DNA of 36,480 bases from Bacteroidia bacterium (GCA_030427245.1 JAUHXA010000068.1:1-36480); one strand, 5' to 3'; positions 1 through 8,504 are shown, counted from the stretch's first letter. The notes: generated from the sequence alone by a model not told the origin. Program-made: numbers and translations.

Positions 1-2
1 TC

Positions 3-1247
3 GACGATGCCTTTGACACGATTCAAGACCTACTGACCGAACTCAATCCGCAACTCAACAATTTGCTGCCCCGTATTTTTGTGAAAAGCGAGCTGTCTGC
101 CAAACAAACGGCGGGCATCATCAACCTGCTTTCCCATCCCAAATTCTCCGAAAAAGAAAACCCCGAAACCGATATTTTGGGGCGCATTTACGAATATTAT
201 ATTGGGCGTTTTGCGATGGCGGAAGGTTCGGGAGCAGGGCAGTTTTTCACACCTGGCAGTATCGTCCGACTTTTGGTGAATCTGCTCGAACCCTACAAAG
301 GCAGAATTTTTGACCCTGCTTGTGGTAGCGGAGGAATGTTTGTGCAGAGCCTCAAATTTATCAAAGAACACGATGGCGACAAAAGCGACATTGCTATCTA
401 TGGACAAGAAATGACCGCCCAAACCTTGCGTTTGTGTCTGATGAATTTGATGTTGAGGGATTTGCCTTTCGATATTCGCTTGGGCAATTCACTTTTGGAG
501 GATAAGTTTCCAAAGCTAAAAGCGGATTTCATCATTGCCAACCCACCCTTCAATGTCAGCAAATGGCATCCCGAAGACTTGCCCGACGGAGACCCTCGTT
601 TGTTTGGTCCCAAAGAAGAATTCACCACCGATGGCAGCGCCAACTATATGTGGATGCAAACTTTTTGGCACCACCTCAGCGATACAGGCACAGCGGGCAT
701 TGTGATGGCAAATGGGGCGATGACCTCCAATAGCAAGGGCGAAAAAAATGTGCGGCAACACATGGTCGACCACAGCATGATTGACGCAATTGTGCGACTG
801 CCCGACAAACTGTTTTTGACCACAGGCATTCCCGCTTGTTTGTTCTTACTCAGTAAAAATCGGGATGGAAAGGACGGCAAACACCGAGAGCGTAGCGGTG
901 AAATCCTGTTCATTGATGCCGCAAAAATGGGTGAAATGGTGAGCCGAAAGCTAAGGGTGTTCAGCAAAGACGACATCCAAAAAATCGCCCAAACCTACCA
1001 CAATTGGCGAACGGAAGGCGAAAATTATGAAGATGTAGAAGGCTTTTGCAAAGCGGCAACAATTGAAGCGGTGCAAAAACAGGACTACAAACTGACTCCT
1101 GGTATTTATGTGGGTATTGAAGAAGAAGAGGACGATGGGATTCCTTTTGAAGAAAAAATGGAAGGACTGAAAGCGCAATTGTTGGAGCAGTTTGCAAAAG
1201 GAGAAGTATTGAAGAAACAGATTTTGGCGAATTTTGAAAAAATATAA
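3..1247 (+). CDS. hsdM: Type I restriction-modification system, N6-adenine DNA methyltransferase subunit HsdM (5' partial)
   Basis: The frame is open to the left edge of the window, so the N-terminus lies outside; 414 codons are visible. The visible part carries the hallmarks of the type I M subunit: QFFTPGSIV just before the SAM-binding motif I DPACGSGGMFV (about visible residues 103-113) and the catalytic adenine-methylase motif IV NPPF (about residue 180). HsdM transfers a methyl group from SAM to adenine in the bipartite target chosen by HsdS and forms the M2S methylase or R2M2S restriction complex in the cytoplasm. The visible C-terminus ends in a charged helix (KGEVLKKQILANFEKI) of the kind that packs on HsdS. 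The last 56 bp are repeated 206 bp downstream, just before hsdS, with two mismatches. G+C is visibly higher than in the hsdS recognition domains. Family assignment is secure; only the start is missing. Confidence 0.95.
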   Translation, partial: DDAFDTIQDLLTELNPQLNNLLPRIFVKSELSAKQTAGIINLLSHPKFSEKENPETDILGRIYEYYIGRFAMAEGSGAGQFFTPGSIVRLLVNLLEPYKGRIFDPACGSGGMFVQSLKFIKEHDGDKSDIAIYGQEMTAQTLRLCLMNLMLRDLPFDIRLGNSLLEDKFPKLKADFIIANPPFNVSKWHPEDLPDGDPRLFGPKEEFTTDGSANYMWMQTFWHHLSDTGTAGIVMANGAMTSNSKGEKNVRQHMVDHSMIDAIVRLPDKLFLTTGIPACLFLLSKNRDGKDGKHRERSGEILFIDAAKMGEMVSRKLRVFSKDDIQKIAQTYHNWRTEGENYEDVEGFCKAATIEAVQKQDYKLTPGIYVGIEEEEDDGIPFEEKMEGLKAQLLEQFAKGEVLKKQILANFEKI

Positions 1248-1453
1248 TTTAATAAGGAGAGATAAAAAGGTGACACCTCCGTAAGAATGAAGGAGGTGTA
1301 ATCTTTTTATCGGGCTTGGAGTCGGTTTGGAGGTGACATACCGAGTTCTCGGTACAAGCTATTTTCCGTTTCACTTCAAAGATTTCACCTCCAAACCTTG
1401 CAAAAGGAGAAGAATTGAAGGAACAGATTTTGGCGAATTTTGAAAAAATATAA
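1192..1453 (+). repeat. Direct duplication of the hsdM 3' end flanking a hairpin-rich insert
   Basis: Bases 1192-1247 (end of hsdM including its stop) recur at 1398-1453 with two mismatches. The 150 bp between them contain two strong secondary structures. The first has 20-nt arms at 1261-1280 and 1292-1311 (GATAAAAAGG... pairing with ...CTTTTTATC, three mismatched positions). The second has 13-nt perfect arms GGTTTGGAGGTGA at 1324-1336 and TCACCTCCAAACC at 1385-1397, enclosing a smaller hairpin TACCGAG-TT-CTCGGTA at 1339-1354. The core GGAGGTG/CACCTCC recurs in both large stems. Inference: insertion or recombination at the M/S boundary captured a second, slightly diverged hsdM tail. The structure could also attenuate transcription or translation between hsdM and hsdS. 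Confidence 0.85.
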
Positions 1454-1457
1454 GAAT

Positions 1458-2711
1458 ATGGTGGAAGGTTGGAAAATATATCAGCTTAATAAAGGAATTG
1501 AAACTATAATAGATTATAGAGGAAAAACGCCTAAAAAAAGCTCAGAAGGAATACCGTTAATTAGTGCTGCAAACATAAAAAACGGAAAATTAAATTTTAC
1601 AAAGGCCTCCTATATATCGAAAAAAGATTATGCAAAATGGACTATTCGTGGTTTCACAAAACCTAACGATATTCTAATTACGACAGAAGCTCCTGTAGGC
1701 GAAGTTGCCTTATACCCTAATGATGGAAAAACCTATCAAATAAGTAGAAGGGTGATAGCACTAAGAGCTGATGAAAAAAATATACACTCTAAATTTTTAC
1801 TCTATATACTCCAACACAGGCCTACTATTGAAGCTTTATTAGCAAATAACAGAGGTTCTACTGTTCCAAGAGTACTGAAAACAGATATTACTGAACTTGA
1901 GTTAAAATTACCTACTCTCCCCGAACAAAAAGCCATTGCCTCCATCCTCTCCGCCTTAGACGACAAAATAGAACTCAACCTCCAAATGAACAAAACTTTG
2001 GAGGACATGGCAATGGCACTGTACAGGCATTGGTTTGTGGATTTTGGTCCTTTTCAAGATGGAGCATTTGTAGATTCTGAATTGGGGAGAATTCCTGAAG
2101 GTTGGGAGGTGAAAGGGATATTGGATATTGCAGATTTATTAAGTGGTGGTACGCCAAAAACAAAAATAAAAGAGTATTGGAATGGTGATATTAATTGGGT
2201 TTCAGCTAAGGATATCGGTAATGGTGTGATTTATATTAACGATACTGAAAAGAAGATAACAGAAAAGGGAGTAAATAATAGTTCAACAAAAATTTTACCA
2301 GAAGACACAGTAATACTTGTTGCTAGAGGGTCAGTTGGAAAATATGGAATGATAGCCAAACCAATGGCAATGAATCAATCCTGTTATGGACTATTTACAA
2401 AAGGTGATTTTTCTCAAGGATTGGTATTTTTAACATTTTCGATGTTAATAACACAATTTCAAAGAATGTCATATGGTTCTGTCTTTGATACAATAACAAC
2501 TTCTACATTTAAAGCAACTAAAGTTATTTATCCACCGAAGAAAGTTATAGGGGAATTGAAGGAAATCATTGACCCAATATTTTTACAGCTAAAACAAAAT
2601 ACTTTAGAAAACCAAACCCTCACCCAACTTCGAGACACCCTTTTGCCCAATCTAATCAGTGGAAAAGTCCGACTAAAAGACATTGCACACATCTTAGCCC
2701 AAACACCATGA
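1458..2711 (+). CDS. hsdS: Type I restriction-modification specificity subunit HsdS
   Basis: This protein of about 417 aa determines the DNA sequence recognised by the HsdMSR complex. It shows the two-repeat architecture: target recognition domain 1 (about 1-155), a central conserved helix region with LPEQKAIASILSALDDKIEL and ALYRHWFVDFGPF (about 155-205), TRD2 beginning EGWEVKGILDIADLLSGGTP (about 212-365), and a C-terminal helix ending LRDTLLPNLISGKVRL. I chose ATG 1458 (MVEGWKIYQL) because a TTG six codons upstream lies inside the duplicated hsdM tail; that TTG start is possible but less likely. The stop overlaps the hsdR start by 4 bp (ATGA), which implies translational coupling. The TRD-coding parts are AT-rich, whereas the central region (about 1915-2115) and the 3' end have the G+C of hsdM and hsdR, as expected from shuffling of recognition domains. 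Confidence 0.95.
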   Translation: MVEGWKIYQLNKGIETIIDYRGKTPKKSSEGIPLISAANIKNGKLNFTKASYISKKDYAKWTIRGFTKPNDILITTEAPVGEVALYPNDGKTYQISRRVIALRADEKNIHSKFLLYILQHRPTIEALLANNRGSTVPRVLKTDITELELKLPTLPEQKAIASILSALDDKIELNLQMNKTLEDMAMALYRHWFVDFGPFQDGAFVDSELGRIPEGWEVKGILDIADLLSGGTPKTKIKEYWNGDINWVSAKDIGNGVIYINDTEKKITEKGVNNSSTKILPEDTVILVARGSVGKYGMIAKPMAMNQSCYGLFTKGDFSQGLVFLTFSMLITQFQRMSYGSVFDTITTSTFKATKVIYPPKKVIGELKEIIDPIFLQLKQNTLENQTLTQLRDTLLPNLISGKVRLKDIAHILAQTP

Positions 2712-5700
2712 GCCAATTCATCGAACATACCATCCAAAATGCCGCCATCGAATGGCTGCAAGAATTGGGCTATGAGCATCAAAGAGGCAACTCATTGAAG
2801 CGCAGCAGCCTCAAAAAAGTAGTATTGGAGGAAGAATTGAAGCATTTTCTCCAAAAAACCTACCCCACGCTGCCCCCTTCTGCCCTGCAAGAAGCCCTCA
2901 CGGTTTTCACCCAACAAGCAGGCATGGACCTCGCCCACCGCAACCGAGATTTTCACCGCAAAATGACCCACGGCGTTTCCATCTCTTGGAAAGACTCCAA
3001 AGGCAAAGAATACGCCCAACACCTCTATCCCATCAACTATACCGCCCCCGGCCAAAACCGCTTTGTGTGTGCGGACGAAGTGACCATCATCGGCAAAAAC
3101 AAGCGCAGAACCGACCTGCTGATTTACATCAACGGCTTGCCCCTCATCGTGTTTGAGTTCAAAAACATGTTTGATGCCAGTGTAGGAGTCCACAATGCCC
3201 ACCGACAAATCGAACACTACCAACTGGACATTCCCGCCCTCTTTGACTACAATGCCCTCACCGTCCTTTCGGATGGCATGGAAGCCCTTCATGGAATGTA
3301 CAGCTCTGCAATGGAATGGTTTGCGCCCTGGAAAAGCTTGAAGGGAGACGACATTGAAGCCGACAAAGAACTCCAACTCGAAACCCTACTCAAAGGATTG
3401 TTCCCCAAAACGACCCTGCTCAACTACCTTCAAAACTTCATTTTCCACGAAGACCACAACGGCAAAATCATCAAAAAAGGGGCGAAATACCACCAATATT
3501 GGGGCGTTCAGAGAGCCGTCGCCAATGCCCTGACCCGTCTTCAACCACATGGAGATGGTAAATTAGGCGTGATTTGGCACACACAGGGTTCGGGCAAAAG
3601 CATTTCGATGGCGATATTGACGGGTATTTTGCGCCAAAAACCCGCCCTCAAAAACCCAACCATTGTCATACAAGTCGACCGTTCGGATTTGGACCAGCAA
3701 TTGTACGAGAGTTTTGTGTTGGCAAAAGATTTGGTGGGCGAAGTGCAACATGCCGACACGACCGATGAACTTCGAGCCTTGTTGAGTACAGACGGTGGCG
3801 GAGTCATATTCACGACCATCGAAAAGTTCCGATTGAAGGATTTAGAAACGGGCAAAGAAATCCAACACCCCGTTTTGTCGAGGCGTTACAACCTCATCGT
3901 GATGGCAGACGAAGCGCACCGCACCCAATACGGCTTCAAAAGCGGAGGATTTGCTCAAAACATCCGCCGAGCCTTGCCCAATGCCTCCTTCATCGGTTTC
4001 ACAGGCACACCCGTCGACAGCAAAAGCGCAGACACCGAAGTAGTTTTTGGCAAGACCATCCACACCTACGACATACAACAGGCGGTAGAAGATGGCGCAA
4101 CCGTACCGATTTATTACGAACCCAAAATGATTCCGCTCAACATCAAGGGCAATTTCTCCAAAAAACTCGAAGAGGTCAGCGAGGCAGAAGAAGGCACTAC
4201 ACACGCCGTTTGGGCTGCCATTGAAGATGCGGCAGGTTCGGCAGAACGGGTCCAAAAAGTGGCAAAAGAGATTTTGGAACACTACCAAAAACGCACTGCC
4301 ACTTTGGAGGGAAAAGCCATGATTGTCTGCATGAGCCGCAAAAACTGCGTCAAGGTCTATGATGCCCTTCATGCGCTGCAAGGCTGCCCCGAAATAGCCG
4401 TAATCATGACGGGCAACATCAGCAAAGACCCCAAAGCGTGGAATCCACACATCCGCACGAAGGACAAAATGGAAGCCATCAAAAAGCGGTTTCGGAATCC
4501 AGCCGACCCACTCCGAATGGTGATTGTTCGGGATATGTGGCTGACGGGTTTTGACGCGCCCTGCGCCCATACGATGTATGTCGACAAGGTGATGAAAGGA
4601 CACAATCTGATGCAAGCGATTGCGAGAGTGAATCGGGTTTTTGAAGACAAACCGAGTGGATTGGTTGTGGATTTTATGGGCATTTCGGGCTACCTTGCCG
4701 AAGCTACCAAAAGATACACCAAAGGTGGCGGCAAAGGAAAACCGACTTTGGACATGGAACTGGCGGTGTCGACTTGTTTGAAGCAGTTGGAAACGGTCAA
4801 AGATTTGATGGACAATTTTGACTTGGCAGAACTGGCAGCACTTTTTGATACCGAAAGGATAAAATGGTCGAAAGCGGTGGTGAACAAATTGCTCGAATCG
4901 GATGCGGTGACGGATACTTTCCTACACGAAGAAAAAAAGCTGAAAGAATTGGTCGCCATGACGAGTTCGGACAAAAGGATTTGGGAGATTCAGGAGGAAG
5001 TGGGCATCGTCCAAAAGATTCGTCAGGTTATCCGCAAAATCAAATATCCGCCCCATGTCCAACGCCAAAAAAACGACAAAATCAAAGACCTTATCAGCGA
5101 ATCTCTTGCAGCCCAAAACATTGTGGATTTGGCGGCGATGTATGGTCTCGACCAAATAGACATTTCGATTGTGGATGCCCGATTTCAGGCGATGGCGAAA
5201 GATAAGGGCGACGAAAACATCAAAATCGAATTGTTGAGGCGTATTCTGAACGATGAATTGAAGGTGAGAATGTCCAAAAACATCCGCAAAATGACCCACC
5301 TCAAAGCGGAATTGGAGAAGGTATTGAGCCGATACCACCAAAACAGCATGGATTCTATTGCAGCCATCAAGCACTTATTGGACATCGCCACCGAATTCAA
5401 AAACGACGACCTCCGCACGAAAGAACTGGGTTTGACCGAAGATGAATTGGCTTTTTACGACCTCTTAGCGGCAAATGAAAAACTGCTGAATGTGAAGGGG
5501 CCAATTCAGGATTTGGTGCATAAAGTGGTGGCTTCGGTGAAGAAAAACCTGCAATTGGACTGGACGAAAAAAGAGAATGCAAGGGCTGCGATTCGGCTTG
5601 CGGTGAAGCGGGAATTGAGGGGCAAAGTTCCTTTTTCGGAGTTGGATAATTTGTTGAAAGAGGTGATTGAACAGGCGGAGGGGCAGTATGCGGATTGGCC

Positions 5701-5713
5701 GATGACGGGGTGA
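2708..5713 (+). CDS. hsdR: Type I restriction endonuclease, translocase/nuclease subunit HsdR
   Basis: This full-length 1001-aa R subunit cleaves unmodified DNA after ATP-driven translocation. The N-terminal nuclease domain has the PD-(D/E)xK pattern in RRTDLLIYINGLPLIVFEFKN (D about 135, E-F-K about 150-152). The SF2 motor follows: Walker A WHTQGSGKS (about 289-297), DEAH-box MADEAHRTQYG (about 398), motif III FTGTP (about 433), and motif VI QAIARVNRVF (about 636-645). A long helical C-terminus (about 700-1000) should dock on the methylase core. The start overlaps the hsdS stop by 4 bp. No frameshift or loss of a key residue is visible, so the operon looks intact apart from the part of hsdM outside the window. 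Confidence 0.96.
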   Translation: MSQFIEHTIQNAAIEWLQELGYEHQRGNSLKRSSLKKVVLEEELKHFLQKTYPTLPPSALQEALTVFTQQAGMDLAHRNRDFHRKMTHGVSISWKDSKGKEYAQHLYPINYTAPGQNRFVCADEVTIIGKNKRRTDLLIYINGLPLIVFEFKNMFDASVGVHNAHRQIEHYQLDIPALFDYNALTVLSDGMEALHGMYSSAMEWFAPWKSLKGDDIEADKELQLETLLKGLFPKTTLLNYLQNFIFHEDHNGKIIKKGAKYHQYWGVQRAVANALTRLQPHGDGKLGVIWHTQGSGKSISMAILTGILRQKPALKNPTIVIQVDRSDLDQQLYESFVLAKDLVGEVQHADTTDELRALLSTDGGGVIFTTIEKFRLKDLETGKEIQHPVLSRRYNLIVMADEAHRTQYGFKSGGFAQNIRRALPNASFIGFTGTPVDSKSADTEVVFGKTIHTYDIQQAVEDGATVPIYYEPKMIPLNIKGNFSKKLEEVSEAEEGTTHAVWAAIEDAAGSAERVQKVAKEILEHYQKRTATLEGKAMIVCMSRKNCVKVYDALHALQGCPEIAVIMTGNISKDPKAWNPHIRTKDKMEAIKKRFRNPADPLRMVIVRDMWLTGFDAPCAHTMYVDKVMKGHNLMQAIARVNRVFEDKPSGLVVDFMGISGYLAEATKRYTKGGGKGKPTLDMELAVSTCLKQLETVKDLMDNFDLAELAALFDTERIKWSKAVVNKLLESDAVTDTFLHEEKKLKELVAMTSSDKRIWEIQEEVGIVQKIRQVIRKIKYPPHVQRQKNDKIKDLISESLAAQNIVDLAAMYGLDQIDISIVDARFQAMAKDKGDENIKIELLRRILNDELKVRMSKNIRKMTHLKAELEKVLSRYHQNSMDSIAAIKHLLDIATEFKNDDLRTKELGLTEDELAFYDLLAANEKLLNVKGPIQDLVHKVVASVKKNLQLDWTKKENARAAIRLAVKRELRGKVPFSELDNLLKEVIEQAEGQYADWPMTG

Positions 5714-5719
5714 GAATTG

Positions 5720-5769
5720 ATTTTCTTATCGCAGAATAGAATTTAAACCCTATTCTGCGATAAGAAAAT
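5720..5769. terminator. Perfect 20-bp inverted repeat between convergent hsdR and xisI
   Basis: Arms at 5720-5739 and 5750-5769 are exact reverse complements (ATTTTCTTATCGCAGAATAG and its complement) around a 10-nt AT-rich loop. It starts 7 bp after the hsdR stop, and the converging xisI ends at 5824. A hairpin in this position would serve both strands. The U-run/A-run pair is inside the stem rather than after it, so it is not a textbook intrinsic terminator. Confidence 0.65.
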
Positions 5770-5823
5770 AGTATTGCAAATTTAGATTATTACGAATTAA
5801 ATCTCTTAATTTTGGAGTTATTA

Positions 5824-6162
5824 TTATGCCACTGCAAAACCTGTATATGGGCGCATTTTAGGGTATCTGAAACCTAAAACGATATCTTGTTTTTCTACTC
5901 CCATTTCCATGAGTTCGTCCACAACATCCCTATCTGTTATATTTCTCTGAAACCATACTTTTCCATCTTTTATATCGAAGTGTAGAACGACTGTAAAAAT
6001 GTAGTTTTCGCCTTGCCAACCCAGTTGCAAGAGTTGGAAGTGATTGTTTTCTTTGTCTATAATGGCATAACTCTCAATATCGGGGAGATTTGCAGGTTTT
6101 ATTTTTGAGTATTTATTGAGGTATGTTTCTAAAATATCTTGATATTTCTTTAATCTATCCAT
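5824..6162 (-). CDS. xisI: XisI family protein (fdxN-element excision controlling factor-like)
   Basis: This 112-aa protein starts at MDRLKKYQDILETYL. The open frame extends 33 codons further upstream, but only across xisH coding sequence, so I chose the internal ATG at 6162. It matches the XisI family in length and in signature segments: YQDILETYLNKYS near the N-terminus, the central LLQLGWQGENYIFTVVLHFDIKDGKVWFQRN, and a C-terminal MGVEKQDIVLGFRYPKMRPYTGFA. XisI was named in cyanobacteria, where xisH and xisI are needed for excision of the fdxN element; its biochemical role is unclear. It overlaps the 3' end of xisH by 13 bp, so the two are translated together. No cyanobacterial-type excision element or recombinase is visible here, so a role in DNA excision should not be assumed. 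Confidence 0.85.
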   Translation of the reverse strand: MDRLKKYQDILETYLNKYSKIKPANLPDIESYAIIDKENNHFQLLQLGWQGENYIFTVVLHFDIKDGKVWFQRNITDRDVVDELMEMGVEKQDIVLGFRYPKMRPYTGFAVA

Positions 6163-6563
6163 TCCACTATTTTTTCGGTAAAAGGATTGAAAACAATAAT
6201 TTTTGCTCCAATACGCTGAATTGCTTTTTGTATAACGACTTCTTGAAAAAAAGTGTTCCATATTTCTTCGGGAACAGCTAAATATAAAATTCGCAGAGGG
6301 TCGAGCATTTCTAAAATTACAAAATAATCGTTGAATTGACCAACCGCCTTGTGGAATTCATTTATATTCGATGGACCGTTGAAGCTTTTCAATTCAATTG
6401 CAATTTTCACATTGTCCTTCTCAGCACCAATTAATTTTTCAGCCCCAAAATCAATTTCATATCCAATAGTACCAACTCGTACTTGATAAGGGTCATGTGT
6501 TACTTCCCATCCATCTGCCACTAATATTTCCTTGAATATATCGTGAAAGAAATCTTTTGCCAT
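6150..6563 (-). CDS. xisH: XisH family protein, PD-(D/E)xK nuclease fold
   Basis: This 137-aa protein begins MAKDFFHDIFKEILVADGW, the typical XisH N-terminus (usual family length about 130-140 aa). The restriction-endonuclease-like core is visible: EIDFGAEKL at about 35-43 (acidic metal ligand D37) followed by IAIELKSFNG (E-L-K, about 55-57), then a helix with the conserved FHKAVGQFNDY. In cyanobacteria XisH acts with XisI in fdxN-element excision; the nuclease fold suggests a DNA-cleaving or DNA-binding role. Here it forms a two-gene minus-strand operon with xisI, directly convergent with the type I RM operon. Composition is more AT-rich than hsdR, consistent with separate acquisition. Function in Bacteroidota is unknown. 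Confidence 0.85.
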   Translation of the reverse strand: MAKDFFHDIFKEILVADGWEVTHDPYQVRVGTIGYEIDFGAEKLIGAEKDNVKIAIELKSFNGPSNINEFHKAVGQFNDYFVILEMLDPLRILYLAVPEEIWNTFFQEVVIQKAIQRIGAKIIVFNPFTEKIVEWID

Positions 6564-6645
6564 TTATTTGAATTTTATATGTCTAATTGTTTTGTTTTCA
6601 ATGAAAAAAGGCTCGTTCAATGCTCTCAAAAGCTTGATTAACTCA

Positions 6646-6857
6646 CTACTCCACCATCACTGCATCCACTTCCTTCTCCCTCACCAAATCATTAAAAGTA
6701 GGAATATCCTTCTCCACAATCGCATACCAAGCCACCAATTGTTCGTCAATTTTAGCCGTCACCTCCTTGAAGAAAGCAAGTGTTTGGTCGGTCTTTACGG
6801 CTGCGGTTTTTGGTTTGGTAGAGTTCCTTTTCGATGAGGGCCAGGAACGAATCAATT
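6646..6857 (-). pseudogene. Remnant of the 3' end of the VPS10/BNR protein gene (copy farthest from the parent)
   Basis: The minus strand encodes TLAFFKEVTAKIDEQLVAW...EKDIP.FNDLVREKEVDAVMVE, nearly the same as the last 45-50 residues of the intact gene ending at 10031. Upstream of this, the similarity continues (6793-6857 matches 10264-10328) but about 75-90 bp present in the parent are missing and the frame is shifted, giving the unrelated-looking STKPKTAA. No start or upstream part of the gene remains. It lies immediately downstream of the first glycosyltransferase copy, the same relative place that the parental tail holds to the second copy. Certainly non-functional as a BNR protein. Confidence 0.85.
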
Positions 6858-6881
6858 CAGCTATTTAATTGTATATAGACT

Positions 6882-8339
6882 TTATTTTACCTTACTTAAA
6901 TAAATATCATTTCTCCAACGTTTTATGTATTCATAATTTGATTTTCGATTTGGTTTATGCGCTGTTATTACAAAATCACAGCATGATTTTATAATTTCTA
7001 ATTCGGCATTATCAATATTTCTCCTTGAATAAGTAATAGGGATGTCTATGTCTTTTTCTTCAAAAATGAACAACAAGTTAGTTTCTATTAAAGGATGATT
7101 GATATAGATACTTTTTGCTTTTTGGCTTACCAAATAGTCTGCAACTTCTACGGTTTTAAATGAAAATCCTTGTTTTCGATTCCATTTTTTATTGAAATTG
7201 AATATGAGAATAAGTATAACAATAACACTAAAAAAGCCGATACTCTTTATGTTTAGTTTTCTATCAAGCTGAAAACTCTCTATTGTTAGTCCTATTAGAT
7301 AAAGGAAAGGAATAATTAAGTAAATCCATGTTCGGGGAAAAGGAATAATGCCATGTAAAAGAAGAATAAATGGCACAATTAAGAAAAAACACAAAGGAAG
7401 TATTACAATTTTAGTTTTTCTGGTAGCAAAACACATAAAAAATAACGCAAATACAAAAACTGATAACGGAACAGAAAATAGAAAAGTTGAAGCTAAATTA
7501 AAGTGTTCTAATAATCTACCAAAAACTTGAACCCTCGAAATAGGTTCTACAAATCTATTATTTATCACCGCATCTATTCCTGAAACAATAAAAATTGGTG
7601 TGTACAAAATTAACACAGCAATAGATGTTAGTAAACAAGAAATTACCAAATAGGATAAGCCCTTTCTATTTTTCTTAATTAGGAAGATTGCAGAAATCAA
7701 TATAACACAAGTAAAATATGGGTAAAGAAAAGAAGGCATCGTAAAGAAGCCTATTATAGCTCCAAGAGATAATGACACGAAATATTTTGTATGATTTTGG
7801 GGTTTAAAGTTCGGGGTAGAACTCAACCTAATTGTGGAATAAAAGCAGATAATAAAAGCAAATAATACTAAAATATACCCTCTTGAAAGATGTGAGTAGT
7901 GTAGAACAGGAAACGAAAAACAAAAAACAGCTAATAGAAATAGCGCAGTTTTTTTCTGGAGTAGTTTCGTAAATGATAAATAAAAGGTTACTGCGGCAAA
8001 AGTGGAAAATAATAAATTAGGTAACCTCAAGTTGATGGTCTGTGAAAATGGAAATCCCAACGATATATTGGTCAACAGAGAATGTAGAATATGATTGTTG
8101 GGGGCAGGGTAATGTGAAAGAGAGGTAAAGAATCCTTTTTTTGTGAAATTCAGATAAGTCCAAGCCTCATCGTAGGATATTGACATAGTAGTAACGTGAT
8201 ATAAATTCACCCCAAAACTGAATAATATTATCCCTGTTGCCATCAGTGTATGATTGGTTGACACACTTGACTCTACAAGTGAAATCATCCAAGATTTTAA
8301 GCGATAAATTGCCGAAACTAACTTTAAACCTTTCTTCAT
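6882..8339 (-). CDS. GT-C fold membrane glycosyltransferase-like protein (family 39-like), copy 1
   Basis: This 485-aa integral membrane protein has roughly ten hydrophobic segments. It has GT-C/PMT-like features: an N-terminal membrane segment (about 33-52), then an external loop with the acidic motif ISYDEAWTYLNF (about 58-69), PNNHILHSLL, and the positively charged short loop NLRLPNLLF. Such proteins transfer sugars from polyprenyl-phosphate donors at the outer face of the inner membrane; the acceptor is unknown. It closes with a soluble tail of about 90 residues (VADYLVSQKAKSIYINHP...). It is a clear paralog of the 8505-9980 gene, about four-fifths identical overall, and the middle third is almost identical at DNA level. 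It was produced by tandem duplication together with a BNR-gene tail. Both copies are intact, so both may be expressed; substrate divergence is possible. Confidence 0.75.
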   Translation of the reverse strand: MKKGLKLVSAIYRLKSWMISLVESSVSTNHTLMATGIILFSFGVNLYHVTTMSISYDEAWTYLNFTKKGFFTSLSHYPAPNNHILHSLLTNISLGFPFSQTINLRLPNLLFSTFAAVTFYLSFTKLLQKKTALFLLAVFCFSFPVLHYSHLSRGYILVLFAFIICFYSTIRLSSTPNFKPQNHTKYFVSLSLGAIIGFFTMPSFLYPYFTCVILISAIFLIKKNRKGLSYLVISCLLTSIAVLILYTPIFIVSGIDAVINNRFVEPISRVQVFGRLLEHFNLASTFLFSVPLSVFVFALFFMCFATRKTKIVILPLCFFLIVPFILLLHGIIPFPRTWIYLIIPFLYLIGLTIESFQLDRKLNIKSIGFFSVIVILILIFNFNKKWNRKQGFSFKTVEVADYLVSQKAKSIYINHPLIETNLLFIFEEKDIDIPITYSRRNIDNAELEIIKSCCDFVITAHKPNRKSNYEYIKRWRNDIYLSKVK

Positions 8340-8389
8340 TTCATTAAACTCTTAACAACTTATATTTAAGCATTCCATATACTTTATTT

Positions 8390-8503
8390 CTAATCTCCAA
8401 TCATCACCGCATCCACCTCCTTCTCCCTCACCAAATCATTAAAAGCAGGAATATCCTTCTCCACAATCGCATACCAAGCCGCCAATTGTTCATCAACCTT
8501 AAC
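8390..8503 (-). pseudogene. Remnant of the 3' end of the VPS10/BNR protein gene (second copy)
   Basis: The minus strand encodes VDEQLAAWYAIVEKDIPAF...LVREKEVDAVMIGD plus stop, the last 36 or so residues of the intact gene at 10031-13228. The match continues downstream through the 50 bp leading to the glycosyltransferase start: 8338-8503 aligns with 9979-10144 with only a handful of differences. It is cut off where the second glycosyltransferase gene ends (stop at 8505-8507), which marks the duplication breakpoint. Non-coding now. Confidence 0.88.
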
Positions 8504-8504
8504 C

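Noticed and set aside
1261-1397. Hairpin pair read as a CRISPR or group II intron fragment
   Set aside because: There are no repeated spacers, no intron domain V-like hairpin and no reverse transcriptase; only two unrelated stems sharing a short core.
3842-4615. Long minus-strand open frame of 257 aa inside hsdR
   Set aside because: It lies entirely antisense to the conserved helicase core of hsdR, has no recognisable domain and reflects the codon composition of the true gene.
5824-6563. XisH/XisI as evidence of an excisable fdxN-type element
   Set aside because: No recombinase gene and no paired attachment-like direct repeats are visible around them.
6568-6837. Plus-strand open frame of 89 aa between xisH and the glycosyltransferase
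   Set aside because: It covers the decayed BNR-tail remnant on the opposite strand, which fully explains the sequence.
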